This document shows, in pieces, positions 20,960 through 33,559 of a stretch of DNA of 64,000 nucleotides; positions within the stretch are counted from its first letter, which is position 1; each line of letters begins with the position of its first letter. This DNA comes from Notolepis coatsorum (lineage: Eukaryota; Chordata; Actinopteri; Aulopiformes; Paralepididae), in the NCBI GenBank assembly GCA_963971535.1, contig OZ020593.1, forward strand, positions 16,991,919 through 17,055,918, written 5' to 3'. The translations under genes and the position numbers were made by a program. The notes under the pieces were generated by a model that saw nothing but the letters and a program-made list of their open reading frames with translations, did no database searches and was not told the DNA's origin.

Positions 20960-21370
20960 TAGGGGAGGGACGGAGGGAGGAGGGGGAAGAGGGGGAGGAA
21001 GAGGGGGAAGAAAATGAGGGAGAGGAGGAAGAGGGGGAGGGAGAGGAGGAAGAGGTGGAAGGGAGGAGGAGGGGGAAGAAAAGGAGGGAGAGGAGGAAGA
21101 GGGGGAGGGAGAGGAGGAAGAGGTGGAAGGGAGGAGGAGGGGGGAAGAAAAGGAGGGAGAGGAGGAAGAGGGGGAGGGGAGGAGGAGGGGGGAAGAAAAG
21201 GAAGGAGAGGAGGAAGAGGGGGAGGGAGAGGAGGAAGAGGTGGAGGGGAGGAGGAGGGGGGAAGAAAAGGAGGGAGAGGAGGAAGAGAAGGAGGGAGAGG
21301 AGGAAGAGGGGAGGGGGAGAAAAGGAGGAGGATGAGAAGGAGGAAGAGGGGGAGGGGAGGAGGAGGGGCC
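20960..21370. repeat. Purine-rich (GGA/GAGG)n array
   Basis: About 410 bases of nearly pure purine on the plus strand, with imperfect units of about 60 bases containing 'ggaggaagagg'. Such tracts can form triplex or G-rich structures. The Pro-rich and Glu/Arg-rich frames on either strand are spurious. Confidence 0.9.
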
Positions 21371-21520
21371 GGGTCAATATAGATTAAAGTCAATTGCACA
21401 AAAGTAGGCTAATGATACATAGAAATCCATACATAATGTACAATTTGCACTTCTCGACTTGCTCTGTGTTGAGATTCGGCACGTGCATGTGGATACATTC
21501 ACTAATGCAGCTACACACAC

Positions 21521-21522
<2 letters not shown>

Positions 21523-21574
<52 letters not shown>
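21523..21574. repeat. (GACA)n microsatellite
   Basis: About 12 tetranucleotide units. Confidence 0.95.
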
Positions 21575-21989
21575 GGTAGCATTGCCATGTGCCGTGATAC
21601 TGGCTGATGATGTGTGGATTTCATTTCCCTCTTAATGAGGCACATGAGAGGTGTCAAACAGCACCGTTTTAGCAGTTCACCGCCCACCCACTAGACTACA
21701 TAAAGAAGAGAATAAGTACTACAGCATGGAAAAGGTCTCCAGCGAGGCTTTTTATCTCGGTAATGTGTCTTTATGTGATTATTTTGATTTTTATACCTCG
21801 CTCCCAGGGATTCTTCAGGTTTGAACGTTTGAAGATCACTGTGGAAAAACACAAGCATTTAATAAAAGGCGTGAGAGATATTTGTTGCGTAGTTTATGTT
21901 TACAGTAAAATTTTGCCTTATTTTCATTTGGCAGATAGAAATCAGGTTGTTATTGTGAGCTTGTATAGTTGGCAGTATGATTGTTTCTT

Positions 21990-22074
<85 letters not shown>

Positions 22075-22800
22075 CCCTTTCAATTTAAACTTTCATGGAG
22101 CCTTTCAATTACCTCCAGCGTGTGCCTGATTAACACATTATTGGCCTAAAAAATCTCACATTTACCAGCCTGACGGGGAATGTGATTAATCACCGTTTAC
22201 CCACATTTACCATACACACACATATATATGTAACGGAACGTAGGCCAAATGCGTCCACATTTTTATAGGATTCTATCACATTTTCATAACAATAGCACCC
22301 TGCGCCGTTTTCATTGGGGTTTCTTACAAATTAACGGTGCTCTATGTTGTCCTTTATATGCCGATTATCATTAGAATCTTAAATTGTACCATATGTCCCC
22401 CTTTAGACAACATATGTAACACTACCAGCGCACTTTTGTTAAGATAATTAGTTGGCCATTCTCTGTCACTATACCGAGGTCGCAGTATTGTTTAACGCTG
22501 TTCAGATCACGTCGGAGAATAATAGACACATCCCAGTGACCTGCGACCTGTGCTAACACTCTTGGGAAATGCAGTGTTGTAGTTCTCAGCATTTTCAGCC
22601 TTTAATTTTAAACCAATGCTGCCATCTACTGACAACAAAAAAGTGTTGTCTAATCGTCACCCTGAGAGCTACTTCCGTATACAGCGCCGCCCCAAACCCA
22701 TTCTAGAGATTCCCACTTTTTGCTGGGAGTGGGGCGTGGCCGTATTTGGCCCCAGACAATAAGAGTGGCCGCGATTGGGCACCGTGACGTATATACAGTA
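21575..22800. other. No gene seen; contains a (TA)n run
   Basis: A (TA)n microsatellite covers about 21990-22069. The rest is AT-rich unassigned sequence. Confidence 0.5.
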
Positions 22801-22803
22801 TAT

Positions 22804-22905
22804 ATCTATATTAGGGATGTCAATCAATCAAAACATGTAATCGTGATTAATCACATGATTGTCCATAGTTAATTGTGATTAATCACATATGAATCACACA
22901 TTTTC
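22804..22905. mobile_element. hAT-like element tip
   Basis: Starts TAGGGATGTCAATCAATCAA and contains the repeated 'gtgattaatcaca' typical of a widespread group of vertebrate hAT-type non-autonomous elements. Only one end is visible. Confidence 0.5.
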
Positions 22906-23471
22906 TATATCTGTTCAAAATGTACATTAACTCATTCAGCGCCATCGCTTAACACATTGAGTGCCACGCCCCTTCCGGGACGTGACCCCTTCCGTGCCGC
23001 CCATTAAACCCATGTAAACGTAGTTGTAGTTTGTAGAGCTAAACCTATATGTTATAGTATAGCTATGGGTCTAATAACGCAGACGGGTCTCAGTGAGCTG
23101 CTTCTGGTCAACGTGCAAAAAACTGATTCTTTTTTCATCCGTACATTTCCGTTTTATACCGTTTTGAATATGAACATAGTCCGGCCGCTTTTGAGCAATT
23201 CCAGGGAAAAGACACGAAAACTGCGTTTGTGTGTAATTCAATAAACACGTTGTCATTTTTTGCCTGATTATCGGATCTTCCTGAAATCAACACTAGATCA
23301 TCACTATTATCCTTCGTTGTGCACGCATGCAATGTGATTTAGACCGGTGCGCCCCCCCCCCCCCTCCTGCAACCCAACGGCACACAGCCACACACATAAA
23401 ACACAGATAGCTTCAATAGCTGTAGAAATAAATATCAGATCAACGCAAGCTTTCATATATGGTGTCCTTAC

Positions 23472-23564
23472 CTGGTCTCTGAAGTAATGCAAAAAAAAGA
23501 ATCCAATAATCTCATCGCCATTCCAGTTATCCACAGCGATCCTGTCTCCGACGTTGTTGGGCAT
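23472..23564 (-). pseudogene. Exon-like block, copy 1 (31 codons)
   Basis: The minus-strand block starts with ATG, encodes MPNNVGDRIAVDNWNGDEI followed by IGFFFLHY and FRDQ, and ends in CAG directly before a GTAAGG splice-donor-like sequence. The second copy at 23850-23942 has the same length and start and nearly the same peptide. It has only a few substitutions, while the DNA around it is more diverged. That is what a protein-coding first exon under past selection would look like. I do not recognise the protein. No downstream exon could be identified inside the element. Confidence 0.5.
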
Positions 23565-23849
23565 TGCACTTCAACAGGCGGACGGGGTCAGTAGTCCAAA
23601 CCATCCCTACAAGCGTGTGTTTTGCCGGAGTGTTTAGGACCCGCCCCCACGCCGCAGCTCGGTAGAGAAAATAAACGAACTGGTTTCTAACGGGGTGCAA
23701 TAATGCCGGAAGGCGTTAGCAGGCGGTATAAGACCGTCTGCCAGCTCAGACACACTCAGAACAGTATGCACAAGGTGTCCCGCTGAATTATGAATGGCAA
23801 TAGAGAATAAAATAAATACCGTGCAAGATTTTATATATAGAGTCCTTAC

Positions 23850-23942
23850 CTGGTCTCTGATGTAATGCAAAAAAAAGAATCCAATTATCTGATCGCCATT
23901 CCAGTTATCCACAGCGATCCTGTCCCCGACATTACCGAGCAT
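23850..23942 (-). pseudogene. Exon-like block, copy 2 (31 codons)
   Basis: The peptide starts MLGNVGDRIAVDNWNGDQI, then IGFFFLHY and IRDQ, followed by CAG and GTAAGG. The spacing to the donor is identical to copy 1. GC-rich DNA upstream on the minus strand of each copy could be a duplicated promoter and leader. Confidence 0.5.
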
Positions 23943-24394
23943 TACACATGAACGGGCGGCCAGGGTTAGTGTTCCATGCCATCGTTGTAAAGGCCTGCCT
24001 CGCCTGAGTATTTAAACCCCACCCGCACGGCTCAGATCGGGCCAGAAAAGAAACTACACCATTTCTTATAGAGTGCAATACCGGCTGGAAGGCATAGGCG
24101 GCGGTATTTGCCATTTTGCAAGCTCAGACCCATTCCCAATGATAACATCAGGCTGGATGGATGAAAATGAATGGATAGGGCTAATAAAAGAAATAACGAT
24201 TAAAACCCGACTATACTCATGATTGGAGCTGAATGAGTTAAAGGGATATATTTCCCTTTAAGTGTGTAATACTCGTATCAACATGTAAGTGGACAGATAT
24301 TCTAACTGTATGCACATGTATGTTTAAAAAAAAGACAAATATTGTCCAGAAAAACAAACATAGCATAGAATAAATGCAAATAATCATAACATGG

Positions 24395-25340
24395 AAAAGC
24401 CCAATAGGCAACAACAGAAGCTTTTATCCAGAGGGACTTACAAGTCAGCATGAAGGGCACATCAAACAGTGTAGAACTTGAGTGCTACAGTCTTGAGTAC
24501 ATAGTAGTAATAGCATAGGCATAGTAGATTACGTAGCAAAGTGCATAATAGTAATAATAAGTTCAAATATTGTTTGAATATTTAATTTGTTTTGCATATA
24601 TTGATAGAAAAAAGGGTGTTTTTAGTCAATGGTTACAAATTGGATGGAGCGAGCGGACAGGATGTCGGAGGAGAGGGGTGCAGGGGATCAGGAAGCGTGG
24701 GCTGCATCTGAATGACACAGTTTGAGTTGGAGTGAGTGGTTTGTGGTTCAGCATAATGGGTCGTGAAAAGGATACAAAGAAGCCGTCTGATAAATGGAGG
24801 GTTACTGTTGTGTTAATTATGGTGGAGAAATGGGAAAATATGAGATCCAGAGAGCTGCCAGCTTTGTGGGTGGGAGAGGCATGACAGTGGGAGTCAGGTC
24901 GAAGGATAGTAGGAGAGAGACCACTGTGGCAGACTGGGAAGGGTCAGGTAGGTTGAAGTCACCCATTAGCACCAGGGTGGGTCTTCTGGGAAGGAGCTTA
25001 AAAGCATATCCTCGTCTGGAAAGTGTTCTAGGGGACCTGGAGGGCGATAGAGAGTAACAATGGTGAGATTGAATGGACTGGAGACAGATACCGCATGATA
25101 TTCGAGAGAGGAGAGGGTGAGATCAGGTAGGGTTATTATGCTTGTAGTCCAGGAGGGAGAGGTCAGAAGGCCAGTGCCTCCACCACGTTTGGAGGGTCTG
25201 GGTGTGTGAGAGAAGGTGTATGCTGTATATAAGTCTTCGTGAGAGCCAGGAGTCGGAGGTCTTTGCTGTGGGACATAGCCATTTATTAAGTCTGCCATCT
25301 TGATGGCTGATTGGCAGTTCCTTAAGACCCCACATACGGT
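24395..25340 (-). pseudogene. L2-like LINE relic with endonuclease domain
   Basis: On the minus strand, 25298-24966 encodes 'FSHTPRPSKRGGGTGLL', 'LEYHAVSVSSPFNLTIVTLY' and 'RPPGPLEHF'. One frame change later comes 'LVLMGDFNLPD' (about 24975-24945). GDFN and the preceding RPPG block are conserved parts of the apurinic/apyrimidinic-type endonuclease of L2/CR1 LINEs. Reverse transcriptase is missing: the endonuclease abuts a degenerate 3' tail (24395-24650) resembling that of LINE family A ('cttttatccagagggactta'). This is therefore an internally deleted copy with frameshifts. Confidence 0.7.
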
Positions 25341-25524
25341 GATTTGTATATTTGTGGCTGTAGATGATTAGCGGAGGTTGGCTGGGTTGCTTCCAAACTG
25401 GCGTGGAAGCTCATGGTGAGGGCCGAGGGCATAGGGGTACAGTATGTGTAAGTATGTGCAAGAATCAGGTCTCTGACATCAAGTCCACCTAATCATCCAT
25501 TCCCCTTAATTGACTGATATCAAT

Positions 25525-25728
25525 CCCTGTCTCCTGAGCCGTTCAGCCATTGTGTAGTGTGATGTGTGCCGGGTGCCAGTGTATGGCAGCCATTGAGCCT
25601 GCGTAGCCCAAGGTTGGGTGCTACCAGTGGTGGTGAAGGAGGCAATTTCCACCCTACATTGTAAAGCGCTTTGAGTGTCTAGAAAAGCGCCATATAAATG
25701 CAATTCATTATTATTATTATTTTATTAA
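25525..25728 (+). mobile_element. L2-type retroposon 3' end
   Basis: The 3' end 'gtaaagcgctttgagtgtct' followed by 'agaaaagcgccatataaatg' and ATT repeats is the classic stem-loop tail of L2-clade elements and of SINEs that borrow it. The upstream 140 bases resemble a SINE body. Confidence 0.75.
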
Positions 25729-28689
25729 GTAGTAGGAGGAATGGCAAGGTTCTCAGGTGAAGAGAGAAGGAAGGAAAGGCAAAGGGAAAGAATACAGGCC
25801 AAGAGTAATTAATTGGATAAATAATGGTCTACTTAGCAGTCTGTTGGGTGATTTCTTAGGTCAGCTCCTTCCTCTGAGAACTCCCGCAGGGAAACGCCTC
25901 TGTCTTTGTTTGCCACCACTTCACTGCCGCTAATGCGGAATATCTCTAATTACTCATGTCAAGACACCTGTGGTTAACTTGTGGCCACAGTTAATAACCA
26001 AATTAGCAAAACAGTGGCAAATGGCAGTAGCTGAAGATACTTTAGAACATGCCACGGTTTCAGCCGAATCAAACAACAATGCAAGACTATCAATTATAAA
26101 TCATTTATAATAATAATTAGCATTTTTCGTGGCGGGATTATAAAAAAAAAAAAAAATCTAATAATGACAAAATGACATTTAGCAGCCAGTAGGATGTTAA
26201 CTCATTAGCTGCTTGGTACAGCAAATCCAACTGAATGGAGTCCATTGTTTATGTCTTGCTAACCTTTTACAGACTAATATACTTTTGTACAGTAAAACTG
26301 AAGTTATCTCTCTCTCTCCGCAATGTATATCTCTCTTCCCTCTTCCTCATGTCTCTCTCTCTCTCCCCTCTCTGTCACGCTAGTGTTCTCCCATCTGAAG
26401 TGTGTGTGTGCATGTCTGTGCCTCTCTGTAGCCTATCTCTCTCTATCTCTACCCCTCTCTCTCCCTCCCTCTGTGTGTACTGTAGGGCTAGGGGAGCTGT
26501 CCACTTCCAATGGGCTGCTGTGTGGTGCTGAAATTGGATTTGCCATGCGCTAGAAAAAGTACAATGAGTACGTAATGACCACATCAAATAGATAGGCTGA
26601 GGCCTGAGGCTACATTGATCCGTCAATGAACGCATAGAAAATTGATGGAAGGTATTATAAGATTGTCAGAAAGAGATGCTTACAGAAATATTATTTACAG
26701 ATATGTCGGTACACAAAGCTTGAAACATTGCCTCTTTGCGTGCCAGAGTATACTCCGACAGAGAAAAATCCACACAATTCTGCATTCTTCATCAATATCT
26801 CTACAACACAAAAAGACCTCCGGTTCTCCTACATTTCCACATGAGTGACGAGCAACCCCGGAAGGAAGAGCGGTACTGCCTGGTTTGTCCGTTAAGCAGT
26901 TTTGTCATATCTGATTGTTAAACTGACATAACCATCGTGTCCGCCGTCAAAAGATACATAACCAATCATTTTGAGCATCTTGATTTGGAGCGGTGGAAAT
27001 AGTTTGTGCTTCTAGAGAAAAGTGAGATTGGGAAAAAAAAGCCTACATGATTCAACGTTTTTCCTCAAAGGCAAAGGTGTTAGGCTGAGTTCTGCATAAA
27101 ACAAAGGCTGATATGTACAAAATATACCATTACGTACATACACAATATAGTATCACTACAGAAAGTCCTTAACGTTCTCCCTTCTACCCCTCTGTTTTGA
27201 GGCATCTGAGAACACTCCTTTTGGAGGGCCACACTACCACAAGATTTTGATTCACAAAATAATCAGGACACCCTAACCTAGGTCCCGTAGTGAAGGGTTG
27301 TTGTGATTGGATACTCTCCCCCATATTGCCTTGAGGTTGTTGTTGCCCTGAGTGAAGGGTTGTTGTGAACGAGAGGAGTCCACTTGCGCACAGGATCCAT
27401 ATCCCATTCTTTAGTCTTCCTCGCAAAGCTGAGTGCACTTGGAGAAATGGACTGTACGCCAAGCTTGCCTGCTTATTCATCACAACGTTGATGTGTCACG
27501 ATGTTTCTGACTTGATATTTTCTTTATACCAAATCAAATGTGCTCAATCCGGTATGAAAAAAATTTCCAAGTGGCTGTATGAACAAATGAACAAATTAAC
27601 TACAGTACTGTACAGTATATGCACATTTTCATCCTGAACGAGATAGGGCCTGCATGCTCTATAGGAGAGCGTGTCTATGTTCCCCCCCAGCCCCTATGTT
27701 TCCTCAGTTAAAAATGGCTGCTATTCATGGTGGCCAAGATAACATACATGTAAGGGCTGTGGGAACATAGGGACACCCCCCTCTGTACAGTAGCTCACCC
27801 TCCACTAGCTCTATTGAGCCGTCAGGGCCAGCAAAGCCTTCTCTGCTGGCCTATTGTAAGAATCAGACAATTATATTTTTTATAATTTAATATAGCCTAT
27901 ATTTTCATTCATGTTATATGTATTTTACAAAGTTAGTTCACGTCAGTTTTTTTTTACATCATTTAATTGTTCTCTCTCTGATTAAGCTTGACGAGTTGTG
28001 ACGAGGTGGGAGTCGCAACAGCATGGGGGAGCAGAAATGGATTTTGTGGCGGATTTACTGACAAAGCCTTTAGGAGAAGGACCTTGAAAAGCTGGAGGTA
28101 TAGCAGCTCTGTCTCAACCAGGGAAAATAAATTTTATTTGCATAGTAAGTACTGTAAGTACAAAAACTAGTAGTAGTAGTAAGACAAAAACTGTACTTCC
28201 TTGTAAAAATGTACAATTTATGCAAGGAGGCTGTGTCCGAAAATACTGTACAGTGTGCCCTGTTGGATATATATAGTATATACAGAATATACAGTTTAGC
28301 ATTGCACCATTGGATATAATTAATTCATAGGAAACTTGAACCATGAAATAGCAGTCAGAGTTATGTGGTGAACTGTTAACAGTTCTTCCTTCTAATCTAA
28401 ACATCTCCACTTTATTGCAGGAGGCTGTGCAAGATAATGTCCACAATAACTGCACATTGTGTGCTTCGTTGGCGAGTATAAATGCTGCATGTTTTCTGCT
28501 CTGTTGGTGAGGGTGTATATCAGACAGTCTTGTTCTGAGGTGCTGTGGACTATGGTGGAGGGCCAATGTCCACAGGGGGCCAAGGGAGACCAAGAACCAG
28601 TATGGAGGGGCACTGGTATAATAAATATTTATGTCTGCAATATGGAAAAACAGACAGGTTCAATAGGGTTCACATACTTTCAAGCAGCA
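25729..28689. other. No gene seen
   Basis: Nearly 3 kb of AT-rich DNA with CT-rich patches (26300-26480), a duplicated 'gtgaagggttgttgtga' motif (27290-27372) and short spurious frames. No transposon end or coding domain could be supported. Confidence 0.4.
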
Positions 28690-28984
28690 CTGTATATGAG
28701 ACAACACAATACATGGTATTTTTAATGATGGAAAAGTATTTTGCTTGTTTCACCTGTTTGACTATCTCATCACTTATTTTGTCTCCAATCAGTGCTTCAA
28801 TGATTTCATTTAGAATTTCACTGCACCTTTGTTTCTTTGTTTTGAATCCCCCTCAAATGTTCGCTCATGATTGGATCAAATTGTGCAATCAACTCCACCT
28901 GTGACAGGAAATTGTCATTATGTGGGTCATATAGGGCATCTGTATGCAGGGGCGTAGCTGGGGGGGGTAGCTTAGGATGATTCC

Positions 28985-28987
<3 letters not shown>

Positions 28988-29067
<80 letters not shown>
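28988..29067. repeat. (TG)n microsatellite
   Basis: About 39 TG units inside the hAT element. Confidence 0.95.
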
Positions 29068-29069
<2 letters not shown>

Positions 29070-29409
29070 AGATATATAGAGAGAGGGGGGGTGAGAGAGA
29101 TGAGGAAGGGGCAAGAGAGAAAGAGAGCTGGGAGAGTGTGTGTGAGAGAGATAGGGGGGGGTGATTAATCAGCCCTTGTGTGTGTGAATGTAACAAGTTC
29201 CTAACGTTTTCTTTCCCCTATTATTTCATGCACACTTTATTCATTGTTTTAAATTATTATTTTCTTTTAAGTTATTTTGTGCATCACTCTGCAATGCATG
29301 AGGGTCATCCTTTTGTGTTAAATGGCTGCATAAAGCAAGCATTTGTTGACTCGCATGTTGATAAAGAGTATTAAAACTTGGAACTTGAAAAAGATCTGTT
29401 TAAGGTAGG

Positions 29410-29800
29410 GAAAAAAAGAGATTTTTTTTTATTCAGACTGTCCAGGTCCGCTCCCACCACAGAGCTTGCTTTTTTGACCAGTTTGTTTATTTTGTGTGTG
29501 TTGGTGTTGCCCCCCCCCCCCCAGCATACCACAGCGAAGAAGAGGGCACCAGCAACCACAGACTGGTAGAACATCTGCAGCAGTTTGCTGCAGACATTAA
29601 AAGACCTGAGCCTTCTCAGGAAGAACAGTCTGCTCTGTCCCTTCCTGTAGGGCCTCGATGTTGTTCGTCCAGTCCAGTTTACTATTACTTGTTGTTCCCA
29701 GCCTAGTGCGACTCAAGGTTCTTTGGTAGACTATTGCATTGGTCCATTCATTGAAGATGAACGCAATGCGACATCCTTTACTAGGCTCACCCACCAACAG
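29410..29800 (-). pseudogene. LINE reverse transcriptase C-terminal fragment
   Basis: The minus-strand frames encode 'KLDWTNNIEAL', a shifted 'KGQSRLFFLRRLRSFNVC', 'LLQMFYQSVVAGALFFAVVC' and 'KINKLVKKASSVVGADLD'. This is the well-conserved C-terminal end of a fish non-LTR retrotransposon. A C-homopolymer (29511-29522) and a frame change break it. I cannot assign the clade from this part alone. It is carried inside the hAT element at 28947-29956, so it either inserted there or was captured. Confidence 0.7.
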
Positions 29801-30120
29801 TGCAGGTGCTGAACTGCTGATCCGAATGTATAGGTAAAAACCATATTATGAGTTTATCAATAAATAAATGGCCAAAAAAAATCGCTCGCGCTCGCATTTA
29901 TTGGGGCCCACTAATACATTCTATCATGGGGCCCAGAATCTACAGCTACGCCCCTGTCTGTATGCCCTCTCAAAGCATGGTTCCTCTCTGCTAGGTGACT
30001 ATTATGGTAATCACTCTGTGAATTACACCTCTCCAGTGCTGCACCTCAAGATACATAAAATCCTGCTTGATCTGATCTATGGCTGTCTTAGTTTTGAGCC
30101 TCATCTGGAGTGCATGCCAA

Positions 30121-30575
30121 CTCGTCATATTAGTAATGTGAGTCTTTGAATACTCATGTTCCTTTAAGACATGCTATGTTCTTCCAATTTCAACCCCCCC
30201 CCCCCCCTTTGGTAAGTGCATTGTCCTGTTTTCCAAACAGTCTGCACGCAACACAAGACTGAGTCTATGCTAACCGAATACAGAAGCCATGTATTTTCTC
30301 CCGATTTTTCATTATCATGTTGTACAGTAGTTTTCCTTTCCTATGAGGATTTCTCTGAGTTCTGGGGGAAAACAATATCTTTGACCTGTATCGGTCCCCT
30401 TGATACCACATTGTTGGGTATGGCCTATGCCACTTGGCCATTGTGCAGGGTCTTCTGAGGTCAAACCTTTGGTGGTGGTGGTGGTGGTGATACTGCTGCT
30501 TGCAGAGGTGGGTGGGTGACATGTCGTCTTCATGATGGGCAGGTGTTATGGTCTCACTGAAGGTGGATGTTCACG
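30121..30575. other. N-terminal end of the hAT relic and flank
   Basis: Apart from the 'DPAQWP' block of the hAT relic (minus strand), only a poly-C run (30197-30209) and GGT repeats (30470-30488) are visible. Confidence 0.4.
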
Positions 30576-30576
30576 G

Positions 30577-30915
30577 ACAGGATTCCTGCAGGTTTCAACA
30601 GGTTACATTTAAGACTTTTTAAGACATTTTTAAGACCAATATACTTTCAATATAATTTAATACGTATTTCATGGCCATACCAGCAAAGAATTACTACGGA
30701 AGATTACTAAGAAGTAATTCCATATAGTATTGGCCTGATAGGCTATTACCATACTGCTTACTTTGCAGCCCGGACATTTCCCCCCCCCCAAACACATTTA
30801 AACATGATACAGAGAAGTTATCGCAACATAGAAGTAATTTCCTAATCCAATAAACTTTTAAGACCTATCTGAATTTTTAGGGCCCATAATTCTGATTATT
30901 AAATGTAAGACTTTG
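30577..30915. mobile_element. Non-autonomous relative of the 54-kb transposon
   Basis: Begins 'attcctgcaggtttcaacag' followed by 'catttaagactttttaagac'. This resembles the ends of the element at 54055-60310 (CAGGG..., then repeated 'cttaaaaagtcttaaa'). The far end carries 'taaatgtaagactttgaaggg' in inverse sense. The terminal CAGGG is degraded at both sides. Confidence 0.5.
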
Positions 30916-31425
30916 AAGGGATCATGTACCTCGGCTAGTGTGTCCTCCTGTGAGCTTGTTCATCATCCCCCTCGGCTGGTGTATCCTCCTGCACATTATA
31001 GGCAGGAGGTGGGGTGCCAAAATACTTCAATAATAACCCTAGGAGAGATAAAATTATATAATTATAGTAGAAAGCATTCCATTAATCATAGCTTAAAATG
31101 ACACGAACAGCTAGCTAAGTTAATATATTATGCTCAATTCACCAACAGTGTTTGTTGCAAAGTGCATATTTTTCACAAAATGAGGAAATGAGACACTAGA
31201 CATGTATGTTAGTGAGACCTAGCTAGATATAGCTAACGTTAGCTGGAGAGTTTTAAAGTATCTCACCCATTAATTAAGGCTATACCATTACTAAACAGCA
31301 TTCAGTTATTTGCTTAATCAGTAGCTTTTCTGCTCTACTTACCACTGTCTCTTTATTTTTTCCTCCTCGTCTTTTTTTTCTGCTCCAGATGGATAAGTCC
31401 TCTTCATTCATCACTGAATGAAGAG
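30916..31425. other. No gene seen
   Basis: AT-rich DNA with short frames only. Confidence 0.4.
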
Positions 31426-31429
31426 GCAA

Positions 31430-31830
31430 AGAGGATGATAGACTCTTTTGAAATGTGGACGCTGAGGAAGATGCTGAAGATAACATGGAAGGATAAGATC
31501 AAGAAAGAATGAGGAGGTACTGAGAAGAGCGGATATGCAAGGAGGACAGCTGCTGGAGAGGTTGAAAAAGAGAAAGATGGAGTTGTGCGGGCATGTTCTG
31601 AGAGGATCCAGCGGGGAGATGTTCAAGAAGGTGGTGATGGGGAGGTGGATGGAAAGAGAGGAAGTGGAAGACCAAGAAGAGGCTGGGTAGACGACGTCTG
31701 TGATTGGAGCGGAGTGAGAGGCGGAGTCACGGAGTTGGAGAGAAGAAGTGGTGACAGAATGGGTTGGAGAGTGATAGAGGCAACCTTCGGAACGAAGAAA
31801 CCACCTAATGGTGATGATTTAGCTTGTTTA
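31430..31830 (+). pseudogene. LINE reverse transcriptase C-terminus relic
   Basis: The plus-strand sequence encodes 'MWTLRKMLKITWKDKI', after a frame change 'NEEVLRRADMQ', 'LLERLKKRKMELCGHVLRG', and after another change 'GKRGSGRPRRGWVDDVCDW'. This order (WTLRRMLxIxWxDxxxNEEVLRR...GHxLR...GRGRPRxxWxDD) is the typical C-terminus of a group of non-LTR retrotransposon polyproteins. Two frameshifts make it non-functional. Confidence 0.7.
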
Positions 31831-33121
<1,291 letters not shown>

Positions 33122-33170
33122 TATTTAAAAAAAATACATAAATAAATGTGTATACGTTTTGTACATAAAA

Positions 33171-33559
33171 CTCTAAGACAAACTCTAACCTTAACCAACT
33201 TCGAAAGAGTACCTAAGCTTAACCAGTGTAGAAACAGGTGTCGGCCAATCAGAGAGCGTCTTCGAGAAATGCGGCTACGGAAAAAAATAACGCGGCTCAC
33301 ACTACCCTCGCCACTTCCTGTCTCTGCTGTGCAGGCATCTCCCAACCGACCTGTAGGGGTCGCTGTCTACTGGTTACAAACGTTTCATAGCATGGCGATA
33401 GAACGCCAGGTAGTTTGCAGGCTGTTTGACGCGGAAATGGGCAAAGACACAGCTCGTCACGCGATTGGGCAAACATGTCAGTGGCCAATCAGAGAGCGTC
33501 AGTCAGTGGCCAATCAGAGAGCGTCTCCGAGAAATGCGGCTACGGAAAAGAATAACGCG
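33171..33559. mobile_element. Broken foldback elements with SINE fragment between
   Basis: Two pieces of the foldback family (33171-33294 and about 33376-33559) flank about 80 bases of SINE in reverse orientation (33298-33375). The second piece has a tandem 'gtcagtggccaatcagagagc'. Shared landmarks are 'aaccttaaccaacttcgaaag', 'ggccaatcagagagcgtc' and 'gcggctacggaaaa'. Confidence 0.65.

Larger units (their letters stand above)
22931..24237 (-). mobile_element. TTAA-flanked DNA transposon (piggyBac/Kolobok-like)
   Basis: Matching ends CTCATTCAGC (22931-22940) and GCTGAATGAG (24228-24237) are flanked by TTAA on both sides (22927-22930 and 24238-24241). A second TTAACACATTGAGTGCCA lies just inside the left end. 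TTAA target duplications are the hallmark of piggyBac and Kolobok superfamilies. No transposase core is visible, so the superfamily is left open. The interior holds two tandem diverged segments of about 380 bases (about 23430-23800 and 23810-24140), each with a 31-codon exon-like block on the minus strand. Confidence 0.75.
28947..29956. mobile_element. Non-autonomous hAT element, 8-bp target duplication
   Basis: The ends CAGGGGCGTAGCTG (28947-28960) and CAGCTACGCCCCTG (29943-29956) are exact inverted repeats. TCTGTATG is duplicated at 28939-28946 and 29957-29964. Eight-base duplications and CAGGGG termini define hAT. The 1-kb body holds a (TG)n array and a LINE fragment rather than a transposase. 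It sits inside the older hAT transposase relic. Confidence 0.95.
28690..30520 (-). pseudogene. hAT transposase relic (DUF4371-like)
   Basis: Minus-strand pieces line up in the order of a TTF-type/DUF4371 hAT transposase. An N-terminal 'DPAQWPSG' and 'CFPPELRE' lie near 30460-30330. 'NHALRGHTDALYDPHNDNF' with 'LIAQFDP' lies around 29990-28860, split by the element at 28947-29956. 'EIIEALIGDKISDEIV' followed by 'QAKYFSII' lies around 28820-28720. The motif RGHxD...NF followed by AKYFSII is characteristic of the family. Stops and frameshifts occur between blocks and the catalytic core beyond 28700 is missing, so this is a fossil. Removing the inserted hAT element rejoins 'RGHTDALYD' in frame. 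Confidence 0.65.

Noticed and set aside
20163..21399. His/Thr/Ser-rich and Pro-rich frames of 122-204 codons
   Set aside because: Artefacts of CA/CT and GGA arrays.
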